Assembly (NCBI GenBank): GCA_965227695.1
Contig: OZ245760.1
Span: 1-64,000, forward strand
From: UBA1858 sp965227695
GTDB lineage: Bacteria > Pseudomonadota > Gammaproteobacteria > UBA4575
Direction of reading: 5' to 3'
Length of the DNA stretch: 64,000 nt
In this document: positions 18,306 through 28,428 of the stretch, one piece after another
How the letters are laid out: each line of letters begins with the position of its first letter
How positions within the stretch are numbered: the first letter of the stretch is position 1
The notes under the pieces: generated by a model
Told to the model about the DNA's origin: nothing
What the model saw: only the letters and a program-made list of their open reading frames with translations
Database searches by the model: none
Program-made: the position numbers and the translations under genes

Positions 18306-19243
18306 ATCATAAAAGCCCGGATTGCGGCAATACCCTGCCCGCCATGCATAACGGCTGTTCGATAATCATTGACACACATTCCTCCCAAAGCATACACAGG
18401 CACATTTGCGCAACTACATAACTGGTTGAAACCTTTCCAACCAATCTTATTTGCGTCGGGGTGACTCATTGTAAAATTAACCGGTCCAATTAACAGACAG
18501 CGCAACCCCAGTTGATTTGCCATAGAGATATCTTTCTCGTTATGGCATGCAGCCGAATAAAGTTCAAAGTCATAGATTTGCCGGTTACCCTCAAATACTT
18601 CTTTTAAAGAATGGCTATTTAAATGCACTCCGGACGGTTTAACACGAGGCAACCAATCAAGCGGACAATTTGCCAGGTACTTGGCTCCATATTCACTGCA
18701 TAGATATTTCAAGCGATGCGAATTGGCAACATACCCGCTCTCATCAATATTTCCTGCCCGATGCTGTATCAGTCTTGCACCTGATTTTAGTTGCGATTCC
18801 ACGCTTGAAAATAACTTCGCACCCAACACATATTCATCAGCAATCACATAATGCACAGGAAGTGTCAAGGCATCAATAATGGCACGGTTAGCTGCCGGGA
18901 AAGCGACATTTGCTAATTCACTTAGTGAAACCCAACGTCGGGACTGGTGTGCATTTAAATGCACATCTCCGGAGTAATTGGTTACCTTGAAACACTGAAA
19001 AGTGAGATTTCGATCAGTATATTGATACTGAGTGGCGAAGAATTTGGTTACAGTATGAGGTGTAATTCCAACTTCTTCTATCAACTCACGACGTAATGCG
19101 GTCTTAAATGATTCACCAGGCATTAATTTCCCACCTGGAAATTCCCAATACCCGGCGAGGTGCTTATCATGCTGTCTCTTAGCAATCAGCACCTGGTCAT
19201 GCTGATTAAATATCACTCCAATCGCAATTGAATGCTGTAACAT
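18302..19243 (-). CDS. Nudix hydrolase fused to a thiamine-phosphate-synthase-like domain
   Basis: 313 aa. Residues 1-130 are a MutT-type Nudix domain with a full Nudix box starting GGKLMPGESF and ending RRELIEEVGI. Residues about 135-310 resemble ThiE/TenI (SGVHLNS, SAACHNEKDI, LIGPVNFTMSHPD, VYALGGM). The Nudix half would clean 8-oxo-dGTP or a related nucleotide; the second half may bind a thiamine precursor but its activity is unknown. This fusion is known in many proteobacteria, near argJ and secA as here. It starts 14 nt after argJ ends. Confidence 0.85.
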   Translation of the reverse strand: MLQHSIAIGVIFNQHDQVLIAKRQHDKHLAGYWEFPGGKLMPGESFKTALRRELIEEVGITPHTVTKFFATQYQYTDRNLTFQCFKVTNYSGDVHLNAHQSRRWVSLSELANVAFPAANRAIIDALTLPVHYVIADEYVLGAKLFSSVESQLKSGARLIQHRAGNIDESGYVANSHRLKYLCSEYGAKYLANCPLDWLPRVKPSGVHLNSHSLKEVFEGNRQIYDFELYSAACHNEKDISMANQLGLRCLLIGPVNFTMSHPDANKIGWKGFNQLCSCANVPVYALGGMCVNDYRTAVMHGGQGIAAIRAFMI

Positions 19244-19257
19244 TGCACACCAGTCAA

Positions 19258-20484
19258 CTAGCTGCGATAGTCTGCGTTAATTGTAATGTAGTCATGTGTT
19301 AAATCTGTGGTCCAGACAGTGTGGCATGCCTGACCACGATTAACCTGAATCACGATTTTAATTTCATTGTCAGCGACTGCCAATTTCCCGGCCTGCTCAG
19401 TATAGTCATGATCAATTTCACCGGCTGTCATCACACGCACGTTATTTATCAAAAGACTTGCTCTCGATAAATCAAGATTTTCATCTTCACATTTCCCTGC
19501 AGCAGCCATAATTCGTCCCCAGTTCGGATCGCTAGCAGACAGGGCTGTTTTTACTAACGGAGAATTCGCGACTGAGAACGCAATCGCTTTGGCTTGCCGG
19601 CGATCAAACGCACCTTCAACACTTACTTCAACGAACTTGGTGGCACCTTCTCCATCCCTGATAATTGCATGTGCCAGCTTTTGCATCACTGTTTTGAGCG
19701 CTTCCAGATAACGGCTTTTTTCATCCGCATTCAGGTCACTATAGTGAATCGTGGAACTGCCGGTGGCAATGAGCACACACGCATCATTGGTGGATGTATC
19801 ACTATCGACGGTGATTGCATTAAACGATTGTTCAGTCATGTCAATCAACATGCTATGCAACGTGTGTTGGTCCACTGCCATATCTGTACCAACGTATGCC
19901 AACATGGTTGCCATGTTGGGCTGAATCATACCAGACCCTTTACTAATACCTGTGACATGCACGGTCTTGCCATGAATAACAAGCTTTTCACTCACCGCCT
20001 TTGGTACAGTATCGGTTGTCATGATTGCCCTGGCAGCATCTAGCCAGCCTTGCTCTGATAATGCATTCTTTAGACGAGGCAAAACCTGACTGATTTTAGT
20101 GACGTCAATCACAGTGCCAATTACACCCGTTGAGAAAGGCAGCACCTGGTTTGGTGAAACCCCCATTAGTTCGGACACAACTTGTGTCGTTTTGAGTGCC
20201 GCCTCCATTCCGGGCTGGCCGGTTCCCGCATTTGCATTACCGGCATTGATCAGCAGGTAGCGTGGCGAAGCCTCGCCGAGATTCTTGCGCGCAACAATAA
20301 CCGGAGCTGCACAGAATTTATTTTTTGTGAACACCCCCGCGACGCTGGATGTTTCATCCAGTTCAATAAGTACAAGGTCATCTCGTCCCTGGTACCTGAT
20401 ACCAGCACTGGCTGAAGCCAGTCGGATGCCACTTATGGGATAAATCGGGCCAGGCGGCGCAAGATTAACAGCCATCAGATTCAA
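19258..20484 (-). CDS. argJ: Bifunctional glutamate N-acetyltransferase / amino-acid acetyltransferase ArgJ
   Basis: 408 aa. The autoproteolysis site is KGSGMIQPNMATMLAYVG, where cleavage before the Thr of ATML produces the alpha and beta chains and makes Thr the nucleophile. ArgJ transfers acetyl from N-acetylornithine to glutamate in the cyclic arginine pathway. The N terminus VNLAPPGPIYPISGIRLASASAGI matches the family start. It lies 12 nt downstream of secA on the same strand. Confidence 0.95.
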   Translation of the reverse strand: MNLMAVNLAPPGPIYPISGIRLASASAGIRYQGRDDLVLIELDETSSVAGVFTKNKFCAAPVIVARKNLGEASPRYLLINAGNANAGTGQPGMEAALKTTQVVSELMGVSPNQVLPFSTGVIGTVIDVTKISQVLPRLKNALSEQGWLDAARAIMTTDTVPKAVSEKLVIHGKTVHVTGISKGSGMIQPNMATMLAYVGTDMAVDQHTLHSMLIDMTEQSFNAITVDSDTSTNDACVLIATGSSTIHYSDLNADEKSRYLEALKTVMQKLAHAIIRDGEGATKFVEVSVEGAFDRRQAKAIAFSVANSPLVKTALSASDPNWGRIMAAAGKCEDENLDLSRASLLINNVRVMTAGEIDHDYTEQAGKLAVADNEIKIVIQVNRGQACHTVWTTDLTHDYITINADYRS

Positions 20485-20496
20485 TCACACACTGTA

Positions 20497-23235
20497 TCAC
20501 GACAGTTTGCCATGACAGTGTTTGAATTTCTTTCCTGAGCCACATGGACAGGGCTCATTTCTGCCGACTTTCTTGTCGGAACGAACAACCTGTTCAGGCT
20601 TGCTGGCCTCGGGCGGGGGACGCTGCTCGTGTGCGTCTTCTGCGGGCAACTGATCAGGATGCAGTATATCCGCAGCCTGCTCATGCTGCATCTGTAACTC
20701 ATTTGCTTCGGGAACTTTTGGCTGTGCGATTGGTGTGACTTCTTCAGGCGACTGGAACTTCACATGACAGAGGAAGGCAATGGTATCCTGTTTGATCTCC
20801 TCAAGCATTTGCTGAAACATTTCAAATGCTTCACGTTTATATTCCTGCTTGGGATTTTTTTGTGCATAACCACGCAAGCCGATACTTTGTCGCAGATAAT
20901 CCATGGCGGCGAGATGTTCTTTCCATTTGGAATCCAGCACTTGCAACATGACATCTTTCTGCAGTTTGTACATCATCTCCTGACCAAGAAGTTGCTGTTT
21001 TTCATCGATCAGGTTTTTCACAGCTGCCTGGATTCTCTCACGCAAAGGTTCTTCATACAGATTATCATCCTTGTCCAGCCAGTCCTGAATAGGTAAATCA
21101 ACATTCACTTCTTTGCGTAATGCTTCGGTCAGCCCGGATATATTCCACTGCTCTTCCATGCTGTTGGGTGGTATGAATGTATCGATAATACTGGTTACAA
21201 CATCATGACGAATATCATCAATATTCTGGGATATATCTTCTGAGCTCATCAGTTCATTACGTTGCTCATAGATCACTTTTCTCTGATCATTGGCGACGTC
21301 GTCATATTCCAGTAAATTTTTTCGCACGTCAAAGTTATGCGATTCCACTTTGCGCTGGGCGTTCTCAATCGCTTTTGTTACCCATGGATGCTCGATAGAC
21401 TCGCCTTTTTCCATCCCCAGTTTTTGCATCAGTGTACGCACTCGCTCGGATGCAAAAATTCGCATCAGATTATCTTCAAGGGATAAATAAAAACGACTGG
21501 AACCCGGATCACCCTGCCTGCCGGAGCGGCCACGCAATTGATTATCTATGCGACGTGATTCGTGTCTTTCTGTCCCGATAATATGCAAACCTCCGGCATT
21601 AATGACTGCGTCATGCTGTTTTTGCCAGTCTGCTTTAATCTGATCAATCTGTTCCGGTGAGGTATCTTCGCCCAGTTCACCAAGCTCGGCATCCAGATTC
21701 CCTCCAAGTACAATATCGGTGCCACGGCCTGCCATATTGGTAGCAATGGTTACAGCACCTACTTTACCTGCCTGCTGGATTATCCGGGACTCCGAGGCAT
21801 GCTGTTTTGCATTGAGTACCTGATGCGCAATACCGGCTTTATCAAGCAGTCCGGATAAGTGTTCTGATGCTTCAATTGAGGCTGTGCCCACAAGCACGGG
21901 CTGCCCCCGTTCCCTACAGTCTTTAATGTCGTCAATTATCGCCTGATATTTTTCTTGCAGCGTTAAATAAACAAGGTCACCGTGATCCTGGCGCTGCATT
22001 TCTTTATGTGTCGGTATAACCACAACCTCCAGGCCATATATAGACTGGAATTCAAATGCTTCTGTGTCCGCGGTACCCGTCATGCCACTTAGCTTTTCAT
22101 ATAAACGAAAGTAATTCTGAAAAGTAATAGACGCCAGCGTCTGATTTTCATTTTGAATTTTGACGCCTTCTTTTGCCTCAACCGCCTGGTGTAAACCCTC
22201 TGACCATCGCCTTCCCGGCATGGTTCTTCCGGTGAACTCATCGACAATGATGATTTCTCCGTTTCTGACGATATAATCGACATTCTTCTGAAACAGGACA
22301 TTCGCGCGCAATGAAGCATTGATGTGATGCAGCAGACCAATATTTGCTACATCGTAGAGTGAGTCCTCCTCAGCCAGGAGTCCGGCCTCTGTTAGCAAAT
22401 CTTCAATATGCTGATGTCCCTGTTCACTCAAGAAAACCTGTTTGGATTTTTCATCAACCAGGTAATCACCTTCACTCTCCTCCGAGGCCTGGGGAACCAG
22501 GTGGGGAACAATTTTATCGACTTTCAGATAAAGCTCTGAGCTGTCATCGGTTGGCCCGGAAATAATCAATGGCGTGCGCGCTTCATCAATCAGTATTGAA
22601 TCTACTTCATCCACGACTGCAAAATATAAGTCTCTTTGAACACGCTGATCTGCGGAAAACTTCATGTTATCCCGGAGATAATCGAAGCCAAACTCATTAT
22701 TAGTGCCATAGGTGATATCTGCGGCGTATGCCTCCTTGCGTTCAGCATCGCTCATGCCGCCGACGATCACCCCCACTGTCAGGCCGAGAAATTTATATAA
22801 TTTACCCATCCAGTCAGCATCACGCCTGGCAAGGTAGTCATTAACGGTAATTACATGGACACTTTTACCCGACAGTGCATTGAGGTATACCGGTAAGGTA
22901 GCGACCAGTGTTTTCCCCTCACCTGTTCGCATTTCTGCGATATTGCCGTCATTTAGCACCATGCCGCCAATTAACTGAACATCAAAATGCCTCATTCCGA
23001 GCACACGTTTACCAGCTTCACGCACAACCGCAAATGCTTCTGCCAGCAGGTTATCAAGTGTCTCACCACCTGAAAGACGCTGCTTGAATTGCTGAGTCTT
23101 CGCCGCTAATTGCTCATCGCTGAGGTTGCTTATTTCTTCTTCGAGCTGGTTAATCTGTGTTGCAACTTTTTTGTAGCGGGACATTAAGCGCTGATTTCGA
23201 CTACCAAAGATTTTATTAGCTAGCTTTCCAATCAT
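20497..23235 (-). CDS. secA: Preprotein translocase ATPase SecA
   Basis: 912 aa. Walker A MRTGEGKT at about residue 105, Walker B VVDEVDSILIDEARTP, and the helicase motifs GRGTDIVLGG and QLRGRSGRQGDPGSS. The C-terminal zinc motif is CPCGSGKKFKHCHG, which binds SecB and lipids. SecA drives secretory proteins through SecYEG. The 205-nt leader (23236-23440) shows no secM-like ORF. Confidence 0.98.
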   Translation of the reverse strand: MIGKLANKIFGSRNQRLMSRYKKVATQINQLEEEISNLSDEQLAAKTQQFKQRLSGGETLDNLLAEAFAVVREAGKRVLGMRHFDVQLIGGMVLNDGNIAEMRTGEGKTLVATLPVYLNALSGKSVHVITVNDYLARRDADWMGKLYKFLGLTVGVIVGGMSDAERKEAYAADITYGTNNEFGFDYLRDNMKFSADQRVQRDLYFAVVDEVDSILIDEARTPLIISGPTDDSSELYLKVDKIVPHLVPQASEESEGDYLVDEKSKQVFLSEQGHQHIEDLLTEAGLLAEEDSLYDVANIGLLHHINASLRANVLFQKNVDYIVRNGEIIIVDEFTGRTMPGRRWSEGLHQAVEAKEGVKIQNENQTLASITFQNYFRLYEKLSGMTGTADTEAFEFQSIYGLEVVVIPTHKEMQRQDHGDLVYLTLQEKYQAIIDDIKDCRERGQPVLVGTASIEASEHLSGLLDKAGIAHQVLNAKQHASESRIIQQAGKVGAVTIATNMAGRGTDIVLGGNLDAELGELGEDTSPEQIDQIKADWQKQHDAVINAGGLHIIGTERHESRRIDNQLRGRSGRQGDPGSSRFYLSLEDNLMRIFASERVRTLMQKLGMEKGESIEHPWVTKAIENAQRKVESHNFDVRKNLLEYDDVANDQRKVIYEQRNELMSSEDISQNIDDIRHDVVTSIIDTFIPPNSMEEQWNISGLTEALRKEVNVDLPIQDWLDKDDNLYEEPLRERIQAAVKNLIDEKQQLLGQEMMYKLQKDVMLQVLDSKWKEHLAAMDYLRQSIGLRGYAQKNPKQEYKREAFEMFQQMLEEIKQDTIAFLCHVKFQSPEEVTPIAQPKVPEANELQMQHEQAADILHPDQLPAEDAHEQRPPPEASKPEQVVRSDKKVGRNEPCPCGSGKKFKHCHGKLS

Positions 23236-23440
23236 GTCAGAGTATGCGTGTTATCGGGGTTATATTAAATATAGGAGTAATCTGTAATTATCCGTTTTTA
23301 CAGCTCAGTTATGCGATATAAGTAGAGGCCAACAGCTAGGACGTATATTGAAGTGGTTCGCCAGCTTTAGCAACTACTGACGCAAATTCGAAGTGATATT
23401 CAAAGACGATTTTGAAAGATTTTTAGTAAAGAACTTTGTA

Positions 23441-24364
23441 TTAGTTGGATTTGGAGCGGATAAACTTCATCGGGTCGACACGCACGCCATTTTTCAGCAC
23501 TTCAAAATGCACGTGGGGACCGGTGGATCGGCCGGTGCTACCCATCTTGGCAATAACCTCGCCTTTTTTAACCATTTGCCCAACTTTTACACTCATTTTG
23601 TCATTGTGGCCATATCTCGTCACATACCCGTTACCATGGTCAATTTCTATCAGGTTGCCGTAACCGGCACGACTTACGGCTTCTGTCACCACTCCACCTG
23701 CAACCGAGATCACATTTGAGAGATGCTTACCGGCAAAATCCACACCCCGGTGAAACTCCTGTTTACCCGTGAATGGGTCCACCCGCTTGCCAAAATGTGA
23801 AGAAATCCAGCCTTTTTCAACGGGACGCCCCTGTGGATAAACTTCTTTCCTGAGATTTCGATTGGTGAGCATTACGTCCAGCGTGTGAAGTTTATTTTCC
23901 TGACTCTGCAGTTGGGAGGCGATTGTACCCAGTGTTTGCTCCATACTTGCCAATACATCCTGATTAAGTTCGTCTTCGTAATGATCCGGGCCACCAAATC
24001 CTGGTGATTGTGCAAAATCAATATCCTGGTCACTCAAATCAGCCATATTCATGAGTTTATTACCAAGTGCATCTAGCCGGTTGATATGAGCCTGATAATA
24101 AGCAATTTTTTGCGTCAGCGCTTCGAGATTAGCTGCGCTTTCCTGACGCACCTGCTCTAGCTGGGCGCGCTGTTGTTTGATATCGTATTTCCAGTCAGAC
24201 ACCAGCCCCTGATGACCGAATCTGATACCCAGCCAGTAGCCAGCTGCCAGCATCACAATTGCGGTTATAATACCCAATGTGATTCCAACAATGTATTGTT
24301 CCGGGCTAAAATACCTTACGCTATACAGGCGCTTTCCAGATCTGGGCAAAATTGTTAATTTCAT
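23441..24364 (-). CDS. Membrane-anchored M23 (LytM) family peptidase
   Basis: 307 aa. One transmembrane helix (about 28-50), a coiled-coil region (about 60-170), then a LytM domain with the zinc ligands in FHRGVDFAG and GPHVHFEVLKNG plus HGNGYVTRYGHN. All catalytic residues are present, so it is probably an active DD-endopeptidase acting on peptidoglycan in the periplasm. It sits between secA and the dcw cluster, as in many gammaproteobacteria. A perfect TATAAT on the minus strand at 24418-24423 may be its -10 element. Confidence 0.88.
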   Translation of the reverse strand: MKLTILPRSGKRLYSVRYFSPEQYIVGITLGIITAIVMLAAGYWLGIRFGHQGLVSDWKYDIKQQRAQLEQVRQESAANLEALTQKIAYYQAHINRLDALGNKLMNMADLSDQDIDFAQSPGFGGPDHYEDELNQDVLASMEQTLGTIASQLQSQENKLHTLDVMLTNRNLRKEVYPQGRPVEKGWISSHFGKRVDPFTGKQEFHRGVDFAGKHLSNVISVAGGVVTEAVSRAGYGNLIEIDHGNGYVTRYGHNDKMSVKVGQMVKKGEVIAKMGSTGRSTGPHVHFEVLKNGVRVDPMKFIRSKSN

Positions 24365-24456
24365 GATCGAATTTAAGTCTTGAGCTGTCTGTTAACTGAT
24401 GCGTTCTAAAGCGAGTCATTATAACTTGCATTGTACCTCTTAGATATTCGTTAAAC

Positions 24457-24867
24457 ATGATGAAACCCTCAATGCAGCCGATACTTTCCCTGATTGGGGA
24501 AAATTTGCTCAATAGAGCACAAAACATCCAATCAATGACCGCAAGTCTACATAGCCGTTTATCTTCTGATATGCGCGAGCATTGCTGGGTCATCGATATT
24601 GCCGGAAATATGCTCATCATAATCACAGATAATGCGGACAGAGCCACCAGTCTGCGCTATCAACAACATGAGTTATTAAAACAGATCAATGAAGAGTTTC
24701 GTGATTCACTCACGACCCCCGTCACACGATTAAAAGTTAAAATTGACTATAAATTAACCAAACTTGCCAGGGCACCGCAGATCTCTTCACCACGTGATGC
24801 CTCGGATGTTGCCACGGCAAAAAACTACTGCAACCGAATGCTGGCAATCCTGGAACACACTGACTGA
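24457..24867 (+). CDS. dciA: DciA (DUF721) replicative helicase loader-type protein
   Basis: 136 aa. An N-terminal DUF721 domain (about 10-100) with CWVIDIAGNMLIIIT. DciA-family proteins are the ancestral bacterial partners of the replicative helicase DnaB in genomes without DnaC or DnaI. It lies between the divergent M23 peptidase and the convergent lpxC (16 nt apart), a known DUF721 position. Assigned from motif, size and neighbourhood; the sequence is diverged. Confidence 0.75.
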   Translation: MMKPSMQPILSLIGENLLNRAQNIQSMTASLHSRLSSDMREHCWVIDIAGNMLIIITDNADRATSLRYQQHELLKQINEEFRDSLTTPVTRLKVKIDYKLTKLARAPQISSPRDASDVATAKNYCNRMLAILEHTD

Positions 24868-24883
24868 ACTGCTCGATATCAGA

Positions 24884-25807
24884 TCAGGCTGCCGTGGCTG
24901 TTGCGGCAGTCTCCGCATACAAAATGGGCACATCATGCGCCTGCTCTTCAAAAGTTACCTCTTCCCAGGCCGACTGATCTGCCAGCAATGTGCTGAGTAA
25001 CATGTTGTTTAATTCATGACCTGATTTATACCCTTTAAATGCCCCGATCAGACTATGCCCGAGCAGATACAGATCTCCAATTGCATCAAGGATTTTGTGT
25101 TTGACAAATTCATCCTCGTAACGCAGGCCATCTTCATTGAGGATTTTCTGATCATCTACCGCGATGGCATTATCCAGACTGCCTCCCAGCGCCAGGTTAT
25201 GTGCCCGCAAGTATTCAAAATCACGTAAAAAACCGAATGTACGTGACCGACTGACTTCTTTGACAAATGATGTGGATGAAAAATCTATTTCAGCAAATTG
25301 AGGGCCTGCCTGAAATACCGGGTGGTCAAAATCAATGGTAAAGGCCACTTTAAAGCCATTATATGGCTGAAATTCGGCCCATCTGTCCTGATCTGTGACA
25401 CGCACTGGCTTTTTAATTCTGACAAACTTTTTGGCTAGTTCCTGTTCCTGTATACCCGCAGATTGCAGCAGGAAAACAAAAGGACCGGCACTACCATCCA
25501 TGATCGGAACCTCAGGCCCCGAAAGCTCAATCACCAGATTATCAATGCCTAACCCCGCCACCGCTGAGAGCAAATGTTCTACCGTGGAAATTCGAACACC
25601 GTCTTTCTCGAGTGTCGTCGAAAGCTGGGTATCACCAACATTATCTATACAGGCACGGATTTCAGGAGAATGCGCTATATCCGTGCGACGGAATATAATC
25701 CCCGCATCAGCATGGGCCGGCCGCAGGGTTAAATGAATTTTTTCCCCGGTATGTAAGCCAACGCCACTCGCCCGGATCACATTCTTCAGTGTTCTTTGTC
25801 TTATCAT
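24884..25807 (-). CDS. lpxC: UDP-3-O-acyl-N-acetylglucosamine deacetylase LpxC
   Basis: 307 aa from ATG at 25807, close to the 305 aa norm. Begins MIRQRTLKNVIRASGVGLH. Zinc ligands are seen in TVEHLLSAV, KHKILDAIGDLYLLG and HSLIGAFKGYKSGH. It catalyses the committed step of lipid A synthesis. An in-frame start 23 codons upstream exists, but it would add residues unlike the family, and GGAAAG lies at good spacing before the chosen ATG. Last gene of the dcw cluster. Confidence 0.96.
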   Translation of the reverse strand: MIRQRTLKNVIRASGVGLHTGEKIHLTLRPAHADAGIIFRRTDIAHSPEIRACIDNVGDTQLSTTLEKDGVRISTVEHLLSAVAGLGIDNLVIELSGPEVPIMDGSAGPFVFLLQSAGIQEQELAKKFVRIKKPVRVTDQDRWAEFQPYNGFKVAFTIDFDHPVFQAGPQFAEIDFSSTSFVKEVSRSRTFGFLRDFEYLRAHNLALGGSLDNAIAVDDQKILNEDGLRYEDEFVKHKILDAIGDLYLLGHSLIGAFKGYKSGHELNNMLLSTLLADQSAWEEVTFEEQAHDVPILYAETAATATAA

Positions 25808-25860
25808 TATTACTTTCCAGAGTATTAAAGTGGTAGCCACACTTGAATCACCATCGCACT

Positions 25861-25875
25861 TGAGAACGATTATCA
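25861..25875. promoter_or_regulatory. Fur-box-like sequence upstream of lpxC
   Basis: TGAGAACGATTATCA; its complement reads TGATAAT-C-GTTCTCA, matching the Fur 7-1-7 pattern TGATAAT-n-ATTATCA at 12 of 14 positions. It lies 54 nt upstream of the lpxC ATG. Iron control of lpxC is not established, so this is a candidate from sequence only. Confidence 0.35.
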
Positions 25876-25977
25876 ATTAGATGGTGACACCTGACTATCC
25901 CCAAATGTCGTATGTGTTTAGGACCACTAATCCGGCTGATAATTCCCAATTTCCAGCGACAACGGTTAAGTATGCTG

Positions 25978-27135
25978 TTAATCCGCCTGTCGACGCAGAA
26001 ATGCAGGTATATCAAGCAAATCTTCATTATATGACCCATCAGTGGCATTGCTTATTTCTGCCTCATCCATTGCCGGCAGTGGAGCGCGGCTGACCTCCTT
26101 GATTTTCACATCCTTTTCTTTCGAACCCGCTGCGGAATCAACCAGGGTGACTTTTGCAGGCGCGGATGCAGGAGTGCTCTGGTTGCCCAACCCGGTTGCT
26201 ACCAACGTCACGCGTAATTTTTCTTCCATACTTTCATCAATGGCAGTGCCGACAACCACCGTAGCATCCTCCGAGGCAATCGCCTCTATGTGAGAACCGA
26301 CTTCAGCAATTTCGTTCATGCCAATATTTGGACCTGCTGTGATATTGACCAGAATGCCTCTTGCCCCGGTAATGTTAACATCCTCCAGCAATGGGCTGTG
26401 AATGGCGGCCTCTGCCGCTTCACGAGCACGTTCCACTCCAATACCTACCCCTGAACCCATCATGGCCATGCCCATTTCTGACATGACAGTTCGCACATCT
26501 GCAAAATCCACGTTAATTAAACCCGGGCAAGTAATCAGTTCTGCAATACCCTGAACCGCACCAAGTAAAACATCATTCGCCGCACGAAATGCTTCCAGCA
26601 AACTGGTATCGTCTCCCAGAACAGTCAGAAGTTTTTCATTGGGAATTGTAATCAGGGAATCCACCTGATTTGCTAATTCCTCAATGCCGCGATTAGCAAT
26701 TTGTGATCGCTTGGAACCTTCAAAAGGAAACGGCTTGGTCACCACTGCAACGGTAAGTATACCGAGTTCTTTGGCGACTTCCGCCACAACAGGCGCTGCA
26801 CCAGTACCAGTGCCACCCCCCATACCAGCGGTAATGAAGAGCATATCGGCACCGGCAATGACATCGTGAATACGATCTCTGTCATCAATGGCTGATTGGC
26901 GGCCTATTTCCGGATTGGCGCCGGCCCCCAGGCCTTTAGTAATTTCCGTGCCCAGCTGTAAAGTTGTCTTGGCATTAGTTCTTTGTAATGCCTGTGAATC
27001 TGTATTTGCACAAATAAAGTCAACGCCGTCAATTTCAGCATTAACCATATGCTGGACAGCGTTACCGCCACCCCCACCGACACCGATAACTTTAATTACA
27101 GCACTTTGACCATATGCGTCTACTAATTCAAACAT
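25978..27135 (-). CDS. ftsZ: Cell division GTPase FtsZ
   Basis: 385 aa. Glycine-rich VGGGGGNAVQHM, the tubulin signature GMGGGTGTG, and the conserved C-terminal tail LLDIPAFLRRQ that binds FtsA, ZipA and ZapD. FtsZ polymerises at midcell to form the Z ring. ATG at 27135 lies 39 nt after ftsA. Intact. Confidence 0.98.
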   Translation of the reverse strand: MFELVDAYGQSAVIKVIGVGGGGGNAVQHMVNAEIDGVDFICANTDSQALQRTNAKTTLQLGTEITKGLGAGANPEIGRQSAIDDRDRIHDVIAGADMLFITAGMGGGTGTGAAPVVAEVAKELGILTVAVVTKPFPFEGSKRSQIANRGIEELANQVDSLITIPNEKLLTVLGDDTSLLEAFRAANDVLLGAVQGIAELITCPGLINVDFADVRTVMSEMGMAMMGSGVGIGVERAREAAEAAIHSPLLEDVNITGARGILVNITAGPNIGMNEIAEVGSHIEAIASEDATVVVGTAIDESMEEKLRVTLVATGLGNQSTPASAPAKVTLVDSAAGSKEKDVKIKEVSRAPLPAMDEAEISNATDGSYNEDLLDIPAFLRRQAD

Positions 27136-27174
27136 TTTATTTCTCCTCTAGTCACTCAAAAATTTCAAAATTAA

Positions 27175-28410
27175 TTAAAAATTTCCCTGAACCCAATTCT
27201 TCATTCGACTAAACACGGCTGAGAACCCTCCACTGTTTAATTTTCTATGCTCTGCAGATTGTTCGCTTAATTGTCCAAACAAAAGCAGCCCGACACCCGT
27301 CGCGTGAATAGGATTTCGCACTACATCAATCAGACCGCTGACATATTGCGGAACTCCTAAGCGAACCGGCATATGAAACACTTCTTCTGCCAATTCGACG
27401 ACGCCTTCCATTTTTGAACTACCGCCGGTTAACACTATCCCGGCAGCAATTAAATTTTCATAACCGCTTCGCCTTAACTCAGCCTGTATTAAAGACATTA
27501 ACTCCTCGTAACGCGGCTCAACGACCTCAGCAAGTGTTTGCCTTGCCAGTCGTCGTGGCGCACGATCACCAACACTAGCCACTTCAATGACTTCATCTGG
27601 ATTAGTTAGCTGTCTAAGTGCGCAGGCATATTTGATCTTGATCTCCTCTGCATGCTGGGTAGGAGTGCGCATGGCAATAGCAATATCGTTTGTCACCTGG
27701 TCACCTGCAATTGGAATAACCGCGGTATGCTTGATTGCACCTTCTGTAAAAACTGCAATATCTGTCGTTCCTCCACCAATATCGACCAGACATATACCAA
27801 GTTCTTTTTCATCTTCGGTTAATACTGAGTAGCTGGAGGCAAGCTGCTCAAGAATTATATCGTCTGCATGCAAGCCACAGCGCTCAATACACTTAACAAT
27901 GTTTTGAGCAGCGGAAACTGCACCTGTAACCAGATGCACTTTTGCCTCCATACGCACTCCTGACATTCCAATCGGTTCGCGAATACCTTCCTGTTGATCA
28001 ATAATAAATTCCTGTGGCAATACGTGTAAGACTTTTTGATCTGCAGGTATTGCCAATGCACGGGCCGCATCAATCACACGCTCGACATCACTTTCCTGAA
28101 CTTCATTATCTTTTATTGCAACAATCCCATGTGAGTTCATACTTTTAACATGACTGCCTGCAATACCAGCATAAACAGAATGTATCTGACACCCTGCCAT
28201 AAGTTCTGCTTCCTCAACCGCACGCTGAATTGACTGGACGGTTGATTCAATGTTAACAACCACGCCTTTTTTTAACCCGCGCGAGGGATGTGTGCCTATA
28301 CCAATAATTTCAAGCTCATTGTCATCATTTATCTCAGCGACAATTGCAACAATTTTGGAGGTCCCTATATCCAGGCCAACAATCATTCCGTTTTCAGTTT
28401 TCTTACTCAT
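27175..28410 (-). CDS. ftsA: Cell division actin-like protein FtsA
   Basis: 411 aa. Actin-fold ATP-binding motifs VGLDIGTSKIVAIV, LVDIGGGTTDIAVF and IVLTGGSSKMEG, a SHS2 1C domain (about 85-165) and a C-terminal amphipathic helix (RMKNWVQGNF) that tethers FtsZ to the membrane. It lies 18 nt after ftsQ. Confidence 0.97.
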   Translation of the reverse strand: MSKKTENGMIVGLDIGTSKIVAIVAEINDDNELEIIGIGTHPSRGLKKGVVVNIESTVQSIQRAVEEAELMAGCQIHSVYAGIAGSHVKSMNSHGIVAIKDNEVQESDVERVIDAARALAIPADQKVLHVLPQEFIIDQQEGIREPIGMSGVRMEAKVHLVTGAVSAAQNIVKCIERCGLHADDIILEQLASSYSVLTEDEKELGICLVDIGGGTTDIAVFTEGAIKHTAVIPIAGDQVTNDIAIAMRTPTQHAEEIKIKYACALRQLTNPDEVIEVASVGDRAPRRLARQTLAEVVEPRYEELMSLIQAELRRSGYENLIAAGIVLTGGSSKMEGVVELAEEVFHMPVRLGVPQYVSGLIDVVRNPIHATGVGLLLFGQLSEQSAEHRKLNSGGFSAVFSRMKNWVQGNF

Positions 28411-28428
28411 ATCAGCAATGCCAATTAA

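Noticed and set aside
23236..23440. SecM-like regulator upstream of secA
   Set aside because: No ORF with a signal peptide and arrest-type sequence in the 205 nt.
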